In this document: one piece after another, positions 20,760-28,338 of the stretch
Position numbering within the stretch: the first letter of the stretch is position 1
How the letters are laid out: each line of letters opens with the position of its first letter
Assembly (NCBI RefSeq): GCF_000092065.1
Contig: NC_009356.1
Span: forward strand, 682,001 to 746,000
Direction: 5' to 3'
Origin: Ostreococcus lucimarinus CCE9901
Taxonomy: Eukaryota > Chlorophyta > Mamiellophyceae > Mamiellales > Bathycoccaceae
Length of the DNA: 64,000 nt
Notes under the pieces: generated by a model
The model's database searches: none
The model's input: the letters and a program-made list of their open reading frames with translations, nothing else
Told to the model about the DNA's origin: nothing
Made by a program: the position numbers and the translations under genes

Positions 20760-22136
20760 TTAGTCTTCAAAGGGTGCAAATATAACGCAAGAATTGTGGC
20801 CACCGAAACCAAAGGAATTACTAATGGCGGCGGTAACCGTGTGCGCCTTCTTTTCGTTTGCACACGTATCGATCCCTTCAACTATCGGTTCCAGTTCGTT
20901 TTGGTTCAGAGTCGGATGCAGCATGCCAGTCTTTATCGCCATGATACAAGCGATGGCTTCCATCCCCCCTGCAGCACCGAGACAATGTCCGATCATTGAT
21001 TTGGTTGCATTCATTTTGACATTTTGTACGTCTTTGAATACCTTGCGAACAGCGTTGACTTCTGCGACGTCGCCGACAAGAGTTGAGGTGGCGTGTGCGT
21101 TGATGTAGTTTATATCTGACACGGAGATACCAGCATCCTTGATGGAAAGCTCTATGCACGTGGATACTCCAAGACCATCGGCTCGTGGATCAGTCATATG
21201 ATGCGCGTCACAGGTGATGGCTCCACCAAGATACTCTGCGTGGATGCGAGCACCACGCTTCTTTGCGCTTTCCAACGTCTCCATGATGAGGACACCAGCA
21301 CCTTCACCCATCACGAATCCATCTCTAGACTTGTCCCAGGGTCGAGAGGCCCCCTCCGGATCATCATTATTTTGGCTGAGAGCTCGACAAGCGACGAAAC
21401 CACCCAGACCAACAGGAATGATGGGTGCTTCAGAGCCACCGGCGATCATGATTTCTGCGTCGCCGTTCCTGATGTGATTGGCTGCCGCGTGAAAGGCGTA
21501 ATTTGCCGTTGCGCAGGCGGTCGAGATAGAATAATTCGGTCCCATAAAACCTTTTTCAATAGCAAGCATTGCACCGCCCATGTTTGTGATGGCATAAGGA
21601 ATGAAAAATGGAGTTATCTTCTTCGGCCCCTTCTCCACGAGTGCTTTCACACCATCCTGGAAAACAGTGAGGCCACCCATACCGCTGCCAACGAGAACAC
21701 CGACGCGTTGTTTATCGAGGTTTTCGAGTGCGGCAGCATCCAGACCTGCATCTTCCAAAGCTTTGTTACCAGACACGAGAGCATAACGAAGACAGTCGTC
21801 AAGTCGTCTATCGTTTTTCTTGTCGATGTAACCCTCGCTGTCGAAATTGCGAATTTGTGCAGCGAATTTCGTTGGAAAGTCACTCGTATCGAATCGATCG
21901 ATCGGCGCAACGCCACTTTGTCCAGAAAGAAGCTTATCGTAGTATGCGGTGTAGTCGTTACCAAACACAGAACATAACCCCATTCCCGTAATCACGACTC
22001 TTTTCTTCGGATCAGTCTCACGTGCCATCGCAATAACGGCGGAACGACATTTTGATCTCCGACATGATGATCTAGGGGTCGCGCGTAAGATATTGTGCGT
22101 TGGTTGCCTACTTGCCAAAGAGTTCATCGCCGTCAA
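20760..22136 (-). CDS. KASI: 3-oxoacyl-ACP synthase (KAS I type), plastid
   Basis: Condenses malonyl-ACP with a growing acyl-ACP in plastid fatty-acid synthesis. 458 aa, single exon. About 37 N-terminal residues look like a transit peptide, then RVVITGMGLCSVFGND opens the thiolase fold. The triad is intact: Cys208 in STACATAN, His348 in NAHATST and His384 in GHCLGAAG. Blocks such as GLGGFVACRALSQ, EYLGGAITCDAHHMTDPRAD and SNSFGFGGHNS resemble plant KAS I more than KAS II. Substrate range cannot be fixed from sequence alone. Confidence 0.95.
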   Translation of the reverse strand: MTAMNSLASRQPTHNILRATPRSSCRRSKCRSAVIAMARETDPKKRVVITGMGLCSVFGNDYTAYYDKLLSGQSGVAPIDRFDTSDFPTKFAAQIRNFDSEGYIDKKNDRRLDDCLRYALVSGNKALEDAGLDAAALENLDKQRVGVLVGSGMGGLTVFQDGVKALVEKGPKKITPFFIPYAITNMGGAMLAIEKGFMGPNYSISTACATANYAFHAAANHIRNGDAEIMIAGGSEAPIIPVGLGGFVACRALSQNNDDPEGASRPWDKSRDGFVMGEGAGVLIMETLESAKKRGARIHAEYLGGAITCDAHHMTDPRADGLGVSTCIELSIKDAGISVSDINYINAHATSTLVGDVAEVNAVRKVFKDVQNVKMNATKSMIGHCLGAAGGMEAIACIMAIKTGMLHPTLNQNELEPIVEGIDTCANEKKAHTVTAAISNSFGFGGHNSCVIFAPFED

Positions 22137-22640
22137 TTATATGCCGCTTGAGATTTCTTTGTGGTAGGAGAAGTTGCCTGCGATTGCGAATGGGCGCATT
22201 TCTAGAGTCAGTAATCGTGTGCATGTGCACACATCATCGCGGAGGAACGATAGTCCGCAATTTGCGTCGGCTTTGGTGCCTGGCGCACCGCACGTATGGA
22301 GATAACGTTGACGAAGTGAAATAGATAAGGAAATAGTGATCCTCAGCGGATGACGCGACGCGCGTTTGCGGCACTCTGCAAACACACCGATCGATGGGCG
22401 TACCTCAAGATCACACTGCCCGACGTTCCGGTCCGAACTCGAAGCGTTCAATTGCGGCGGACGTGAAAGCTTCACACTGAGGGTTTGTTCGGCCGACGTT
22501 GGCGCGCGGCTCCATTTTTTCGGTTTTCATACTAGATTTAACCCACAGGATAGCGGAAACTCAAAACGCTCGAGTTGGATTGTTCATTGTGAAAAACATA
22601 CCGCGTTACGTAAAAAAGAATTGGTTTCCCCTGTGATTTG
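22137..22640. promoter_or_regulatory. Divergent intergenic region, KAS I / uncharacterised gene
   Basis: 504 bp between divergent start codons. I see no conserved protein, RNA gene or repeat. Presumably the two promoters. Confidence 0.35.
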
Positions 22641-23230
22641 ATGATGACTACCGAGCTATCTGTAAACACGAAAGTAACTCGCCGTGCTTTCACTCCGCCC
22701 AAGTCGCACCCAGCCGCGGTTGAAGCGCAAGTGGCACTGAGAGATATGCAGCTAAACTGTGTAGGCTCGATGAACTCGCGGTTGTCGGCCAATTTCAAAA
22801 GTATCTGTCGACTCATCGAAGCTACAGCTAGTACGGGCCGCTCTTATTTCGTACGTATTCCCTTCACTCTCTGATAATTCTCAAGTCTTCGACGTAGACT
22901 CATCCGCTCGATGCGGTTAGTGTATGCAAGGCTTCAAACGAACGTGCAAAGTCGAATTGGCACCGCTGCTCGCCCATAGCAAAGTGGTCAAACGCATTAA
23001 ATGGCTGGATAAGCGGACCGTCCACCAAGCTGAGTTCTCTACCGGGACGTGTTACCGACGTTAGTACTTTGCGCGATAGCACGTACGAAGCAGAATTTGT
23101 CCGCACGACACCGAGTTCTAATACTTATTCTCATACTGCGATCTTACCGGGAGTTCGAGGCGTACATCGCCCTAAATCGTATGGAGACAACTTCTCTGTG
23201 AACAGGAAAGGATATCCAATCTGGCCTTAA
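22641..23230 (+). CDS. Uncharacterised protein, two exons
   Basis: Not recognised. Exon 22641-22850 (70 codons) joins at a 47-bp GTACGT...GTAG intron to exon 22898-23230, giving about 180 aa. The first exon codes RRAFTPPKSHPAAVEAQVAL and LSANFKSICRLIEATASTG, which look helical. The second codes a Ser/Thr/Pro-rich stretch ([28 protein letters not shown]). Support: intron size and phase typical of this region, and the second exon stays open for 111 codons. It is convergent with the RFC1 copy (51-bp gap). Its last 141 bases lie inside the duplicated block and recur at 25382-25522. A nuclear or cytoskeletal protein is possible but unsupported. Confidence 0.5.
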
Positions 23231-24519
23231 GTCTCCTGTAATATTGCAATTTTCATTGTACAAACTAGCTCTGCCGTCGTTCTAATCACTAAATTGAAGT
23301 TCACGCTTGCAGCTTCGTGTAAAAGTCGATTTCACGTTCGTAGGTATTTGCGTATTCGGATTCTCAAAGGTAGGCCCCTTGCCAGAGAGCCCCGTTATCT
23401 CTTGAATATTCGCCCAGTCGCCGCGCGTAAAGTTGTAGGTTTGCATCAAATTCAGGACGTCTGGTATACCATCTAGTTCTTTACCCCCTCGAGCTTGACT
23501 AAAAAGCGGACGAGTGAGCAACCGTTTTGTCAAAGAAGCGTACCAGAGGCAAAACTCAAGTTGAGTGCTGCAGCTCCTACCACTTGATCGAAAATGTTGA
23601 TACAACTCTGATAACAGCCGCTGCGATTTTGACTTTGACGACAACTTCCCCAAGAGACTTGGGAATCGATGAGTGTGGCGTTCAGCCTGACCAAATGTTT
23701 CTCTTGAGCCTCTGACGGCAGAGGTTGGCAGGACACATGAAACTATGTTCGCAGGAGGCATCATGGTCCAGTTTTGTGTCTTGTTTATTGTCGTCGCAAA
23801 CACATCTCCTTCTGCTACACGTGACGATGCCGCAGCAACGTGCACAATTCTTTGCAACTCGTTTGTACTGTCTCGCGGGCGCATACACGCATAGTTTTCT
23901 TGAACGAACAGAGGGATCATGTCTGAGTGCTGGAAAACCAGATTAAGCCTCTCATCGAGTGTTTTTAATGGGCTTGGACGAAAAAGAACATCTATTGCTT
24001 GAAAAACACTTGTGGCGACATCTTTTTTCGAAATTTCATTCCTTCCGTGATGCTTCGAGCTCATGCCCCATAGTTGTAGCTGGTTGATACTGGATCGAAG
24101 GTCATTGTTGTTTGCTTCTATGAGAGCATCAACTGCGTCGCTATCAACATCCAAGCGTTGTGAGGCTACAATTTGATTCAAGTACTTTCGGAGCTGGAGC
24201 TTATTTGGCCGTTGGAAAGGTAAATCGACACAATAGTTTGCAAGAGTCTTTAGTTTTTGTGAATATCGGTCGTTGCAGATGCATATGATGGGAATGCGCG
24301 TGTGTTTGATGACTTCTATCAACTCCGAGATACCACCCCGATCGCCACCAGCCATACCATCTACTTCATCCATGATCAGTGCAGTCTTTGTTGATCGCAA
24401 ACCATCAATACCGATGTTACGATTAGTTACAAACTCTCGAACAGTACTCGCCAATGTTCCCGCTATCCCATCACTTACTGCTCCAGTCTTACCTCTTGAA
24501 TCGCTTGCGTTTACGTTCA
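23090..24519. repeat. Segmental duplication, copy A (1,430 bp)
   Basis: Direct repeat of 25382-26811 at a constant offset of 2,292 bp. It carries the 3' end of the uncharacterised gene and the 3' two-thirds or more of RFC1. The encoded proteins are identical over the shared part, so the event is recent or an assembly effect. Left shared edge starts GCAGAATTTGT; right edge ends TTTACGTTCA. Confidence 0.93.
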
Positions 24520-25138
24520 ACGACGTGCACACGTCGTCGCCGAACAAATACCCCGCCCCTCGAGGGGAAAGCCCCCAGCCGGAGACGTCCTCGGGGTCGC
24601 TCCAAAGCAAATCGCACATCGCGCCTTCGTGCGGCACCTCTTGTTTACGATCGATCGTTCGAATCTGATCGATCGTCGTGATGCTCGGGGACAACCCCCC
24701 GTGCACGCAAAATATCTTGTTATCTATGAGCGCAGACAACGAAAGGTAATCGAACACATCCGTGCAATATCGCCACACGTTGACGCTCCCGTATTTGCGC
24801 AAACACTCGTCGTAAAACCCGTACACCTGCGTGATCTGTCGACACTCGTGATTCCCCCGAATGAGATACATTCGATCCGGGTACCTCACCTTCAGCGCCA
24901 GGAGCAACAAAAACGTCTCCACGCTGTAAAACCCGCGATCGACGAAGTCCCCCATGAACAAATAGTTTGTATCCGGGCAGTCGCCGCCGACTTTAAACAG
25001 TTCCAACAAATCGTAAAACTGCCCGTGAATGTCCCCGCATATCGTCATCGTTTGCTCGTTAATCCACCGCACGCGATCGAAATCGTCGCTCGAAAAGTCA
25101 CGCAGCGACGCCTTCGCGTCCCGCATCGCCGAACACAT
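23282..25138 (-). pseudogene. Chimeric ORF: PP4-type phosphatase fragment fused to RFC1 C-terminal part
   Basis: One open frame of 618 codons with two unrelated parts. Residues 1 to about 206 are a PPP-family catalytic domain: [44 protein letters not shown] and [20 protein letters not shown], most like PP4/PPX. It breaks off after [12 protein letters not shown], before the last metal-ligand region and the C-terminal tail. At 24519/24520 the frame passes directly into RFC1 ([16 protein letters not shown] onward), identical to the intact gene at 25574-27070. It lacks the RFC1 P-loop. The phosphatase part is GC-rich, the RFC1 part is not. Probably a rearrangement by-product; expression is unknown. 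Confidence 0.85.
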
Positions 25139-25381
25139 CAATGTTGAGCGAAATATCTAACGCGGTGACGCTGTGCGTGAGCGCACCGCTGGATATGTAC
25201 GTCACGCCTGTTTGGCCGATGGCGTGGACGGTGTCTAGGGTGACGTTACCCGACGCCTCGGTGTCGACTCTGCCGTCGATGAGACGCACGGCGGCGGTCA
25301 TGTCCTCCACGGACATGTTGTCGAGCATTAAACGAGTGACGCTGCCCGTCGGGACGTTCGGGTCGTGCAGAATTTGTTCGT
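25139..25381 (-). pseudogene. Quinolinate phosphoribosyltransferase fragment (C-terminal part)
   Basis: QPRT (NadC) makes nicotinate mononucleotide from quinolinate in NAD synthesis. This GC-rich piece codes [59 protein letters not shown] and ALDISLNID, the conserved end of plant-type QPRT barrels. There is no N-terminal domain, and after ISLNID the frame turns to unrelated sequence where the phosphatase fragment begins. It is therefore a broken piece inside the 862-bp insert between the two RFC1 repeats. Confidence 0.85.
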
Positions 25382-25522
25382 GCAGAATTTGTCCGCACGA
25401 CACCGAGTTCTAATACTTATTCTCATACTGCGATCTTACCGGGAGTTCGAGGCGTACATCGCCCTAAATCGTATGGAGACAACTTCTCTGTGAACAGGAA
25501 AGGATATCCAATCTGGCCTTAA
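25382..25522 (+). pseudogene. Duplicated 3' remnant of the uncharacterised gene
   Basis: The last 141 bases of the gene at 22641-23230, copied with the segmental duplication and lacking the rest of that gene. No start or promoter is retained, so it should be non-functional. Confidence 0.8.
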
Positions 25523-26811
25523 GTCTCCTGTAATATTGCAATTTTCATTGTACAAACTAGCTCTGCCGTCGTTCTAATCACTAAATTGAAGTTCACGCTT
25601 GCAGCTTCGTGTAAAAGTCGATTTCACGTTCGTAGGTATTTGCGTATTCGGATTCTCAAAGGTAGGCCCCTTGCCAGAGAGCCCCGTTATCTCTTGAATA
25701 TTCGCCCAGTCGCCGCGCGTAAAGTTGTAGGTTTGCATCAAATTCAGGACGTCTGGTATACCATCTAGTTCTTTACCCCCTCGAGCTTGACTAAAAAGCG
25801 GACGAGTGAGCAACCGTTTTGTCAAAGAAGCGTACCAGAGGCAAAACTCAAGTTGAGTGCTGCAGCTCCTACCACTTGATCGAAAATGTTGATACAACTC
25901 TGATAACAGCCGCTGCGATTTTGACTTTGACGACAACTTCCCCAAGAGACTTGGGAATCGATGAGTGTGGCGTTCAGCCTGACCAAATGTTTCTCTTGAG
26001 CCTCTGACGGCAGAGGTTGGCAGGACACATGAAACTATGTTCGCAGGAGGCATCATGGTCCAGTTTTGTGTCTTGTTTATTGTCGTCGCAAACACATCTC
26101 CTTCTGCTACACGTGACGATGCCGCAGCAACGTGCACAATTCTTTGCAACTCGTTTGTACTGTCTCGCGGGCGCATACACGCATAGTTTTCTTGAACGAA
26201 CAGAGGGATCATGTCTGAGTGCTGGAAAACCAGATTAAGCCTCTCATCGAGTGTTTTTAATGGGCTTGGACGAAAAAGAACATCTATTGCTTGAAAAACA
26301 CTTGTGGCGACATCTTTTTTCGAAATTTCATTCCTTCCGTGATGCTTCGAGCTCATGCCCCATAGTTGTAGCTGGTTGATACTGGATCGAAGGTCATTGT
26401 TGTTTGCTTCTATGAGAGCATCAACTGCGTCGCTATCAACATCCAAGCGTTGTGAGGCTACAATTTGATTCAAGTACTTTCGGAGCTGGAGCTTATTTGG
26501 CCGTTGGAAAGGTAAATCGACACAATAGTTTGCAAGAGTCTTTAGTTTTTGTGAATATCGGTCGTTGCAGATGCATATGATGGGAATGCGCGTGTGTTTG
26601 ATGACTTCTATCAACTCCGAGATACCACCCCGATCGCCACCAGCCATACCATCTACTTCATCCATGATCAGTGCAGTCTTTGTTGATCGCAAACCATCAA
26701 TACCGATGTTACGATTAGTTACAAACTCTCGAACAGTACTCGCCAATGTTCCCGCTATCCCATCACTTACTGCTCCAGTCTTACCTCTTGAATCGCTTGC
26801 GTTTACGTTCA
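25382..26811. repeat. Segmental duplication, copy B (1,430 bp)
   Basis: Second copy of 23090-24519, same orientation. It lies wholly inside the intact RFC1 gene and its 3' flank. At its left edge the 15-bp unit TCGTGCAGAATTTGT occurs twice in tandem (25363-25392), overlapping the shared border. Confidence 0.93.
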
Positions 26812-27070
26812 TCGTTTGAAATCCAAGTTCTCGGCAAATAAGGATGGCACTCGTGGTCTTGCCAATTCCAGGCGCTCCACTTATGAGTATTGCTTTTCGG
26901 GTCGACACTTTTGAAGCTTTTCCTGTGGCTTGATTCCCTGGCCAGTTTGAGAGCCAAGTTCGGAGAGTAGCGATGGCGCTACTATTTCCGACCAAGTCTG
27001 CGAGTACTCTCGGAGAAAATTTGTCAGTCCACAAATTTGCAGAATTTTCTATACCATAGTAGGCATGCAT
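25574..27070 (-). CDS. RFC1: Replication factor C large subunit (RFC1), short form
   Basis: RFC1 is the large AAA+ subunit of the clamp loader that puts PCNA on DNA. 498 aa: NLWTDKFSPRVLADLVGN, Walker A SGAPGIGKTTSAILICRELG, then NASDSRGK, Walker [34 protein letters not shown] and [15 protein letters not shown]. An RFC1 C-terminal domain follows ([38 protein letters not shown]). Only the AAA+ and C-terminal parts are here; the BRCT and long N-terminal regions of other RFC1 proteins are missing. Either upstream exons were missed in 27071-27200 or the gene is cut by the composition boundary. This copy retains the P-loop and so is the functional candidate. Confidence 0.9.
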   Translation of the reverse strand: MHAYYGIENSANLWTDKFSPRVLADLVGNSSAIATLRTWLSNWPGNQATGKASKVSTRKAILISGAPGIGKTTSAILICRELGFQTMNVNASDSRGKTGAVSDGIAGTLASTVREFVTNRNIGIDGLRSTKTALIMDEVDGMAGGDRGGISELIEVIKHTRIPIICICNDRYSQKLKTLANYCVDLPFQRPNKLQLRKYLNQIVASQRLDVDSDAVDALIEANNNDLRSSINQLQLWGMSSKHHGRNEISKKDVATSVFQAIDVLFRPSPLKTLDERLNLVFQHSDMIPLFVQENYACMRPRDSTNELQRIVHVAAASSRVAEGDVFATTINKTQNWTMMPPANIVSCVLPTSAVRGSRETFGQAERHTHRFPSLLGKLSSKSKSQRLLSELYQHFRSSGRSCSTQLEFCLWYASLTKRLLTRPLFSQARGGKELDGIPDVLNLMQTYNFTRGDWANIQEITGLSGKGPTFENPNTQIPTNVKSTFTRSCKRELQFSD

Positions 27071-27458
27071 AGAAGTCCTCGCCAGTTTGCTGGCGGGATA
27101 CTCCTCGAAGCCAACTCTCTTCCTGCTGCTCAGTGGCTCCTATTCAAACTTGTCAAGGCAGTGCGTTTGTGCTTACTTATTATCGTACCATGATGCGCAC
27201 AGTCTTTGTGTCTACGATTCAGTCCAGTGGCGATGCGTATAGCGTTTTCACACCGCGAACTGCGCCGCTCGACGCGACGCCGCGGCGCCCCTCCGCCGCG
27301 CGTCGAGTCTAAATTTTCACGCCTCTGTACATGGGCTCAAAACGCCCACAATGCGCACATTTACGACCGCGCGACACCGCCGCGCGACCCCGCGCGCGCC
27401 CGCGTCCGCGCGCGCGCGCGCGCGCCCGCGCCGTCCGCGCCGTCCGCGACGCCGATCG
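27071..27458. other. Composition boundary between low-GC and high-GC domains
   Basis: Left of about 27200 the DNA has moderate GC with many A/T runs; right of about 27270 it is dominated by CG-rich strings (27380-27620 is almost only G and C). The switch occurs within about 100 bp between RFC1 and thymidine kinase. No repeat, transposon or tRNA marks the junction. Confidence 0.85.
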
Positions 27459-28238
27459 ATGTCGACCTCGACCGCGACCGCGACGACGACGACGACGGCG
27501 ACGCCGTCGCGCGCGCGCGCGCGCGGACGCGGCGCCGTCGCGCGCGCGTCGTCGTCGTCGTCCGCGTCGTCGTCCGCGCGCGCGCGCGACGCGGACGACG
27601 CGCGGCGCGCGCGCGCGCGCGGGCGCGTGCACGTCATCTGCGGACCGATGTTCGCGGGCAAGACGACGCACCTGATGCGATGCGTCGAGCGCGAGCGCGC
27701 GCGCGGACGGACGGTGTTCGTGATCAAATCCGAGCTCGACGTCGAGCGGTTCGGCGAGGACGCGCGCGACGCGCTGATCGCGCACGACGGGAAGCGCGTG
27801 CGGTTCGACGCGAGCGACGACGGCGGAAGGGTGCGCGCGGTGCGGACGCTGGACGCGGCGGGACTGGGCGCGGACGCGGCGGCGTGCGACGCGGCGGACG
27901 TCGTCGCGGTGGACGAGGCGCAATTCATGGGAGACTTGGCGCCGTTCGCGCGACGGTGCGCGGAGGAGCTGGGACAGACGGTGTACGTGTGCGGGTTGGA
28001 CGGGGATTACAGGCGGGAGAGGTTCGGGGGGGTGTTGGATTTGATTCCGCTGTGCGACACGGTGACGCGATTGAGAGGGACGTGCGCGGAGTGCGGAGAC
28101 GAGAGTTTATTCAGTCGACGCGTCGAGGCGAGCGAGGACGTGGTGCGCGTGGGAGGGAGGGATAAGTACGCGCCCGTGTGTCGAGCGTGTTACGTCGCGG
28201 CGTCGACGCGGGAGAGAGGGTCGGCGTCGGCGCGGTGA
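27459..28238 (+). CDS. TK: Thymidine kinase (TK1/type II)
   Basis: Phosphorylates thymidine in the salvage pathway. From the ATG at 27459 the protein is 259 aa. The first 55 or so residues are a low-complexity Ser/Thr/Ala/Arg stretch that may be an organelle presequence. Then VHVICGPMFAGKTTHLMR (P-loop), VFVIKSELDVERF, VVAVDEAQFMGDL (catalytic Glu), VYVCGLDGDYRRERFGGV, and a zinc-binding lasso with CAEC and CRAC. The frame is open back to 27351; the later ATG is preferred because the extra residues are compositionally random. Converges on SCC2 with a 100-bp gap. Confidence 0.9.
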   Translation: MSTSTATATTTTTATPSRARARGRGAVARASSSSSASSSARARDADDARRARARGRVHVICGPMFAGKTTHLMRCVERERARGRTVFVIKSELDVERFGEDARDALIAHDGKRVRFDASDDGGRVRAVRTLDAAGLGADAAACDAADVVAVDEAQFMGDLAPFARRCAEELGQTVYVCGLDGDYRRERFGGVLDLIPLCDTVTRLRGTCAECGDESLFSRRVEASEDVVRVGGRDKYAPVCRACYVAASTRERGSASAR

Positions 28239-28338
28239 ACGGGACGCGTGTAATCGATAAATCGTACCGGTGGCTATTCACGTTTCGCTAATCGTATCGT
28301 TTCTTCGTTCGTCGCCTCGCTCGAGGCGCGCGCGCGTC

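Noticed and set aside
23090-26811. Transposon or virus as the cause of the RFC1 duplication
   Set aside because: There is no transposase, reverse transcriptase or terminal inverted repeat; the filler consists of pieces of ordinary cellular genes.
27206-28165. Long alternative frames over the thymidine kinase gene on both strands
   Set aside because: Very high GC removes stop codons in all frames. Only the TK frame shows a P-loop, DEAQF and zinc cysteines.
27459-28238. Thymidine kinase as a gene gained from an algal virus
   Set aside because: Composition is typical of its high-GC surroundings and the sequence is an ordinary type II kinase; no viral neighbour is present. A tree would be needed to reopen this.
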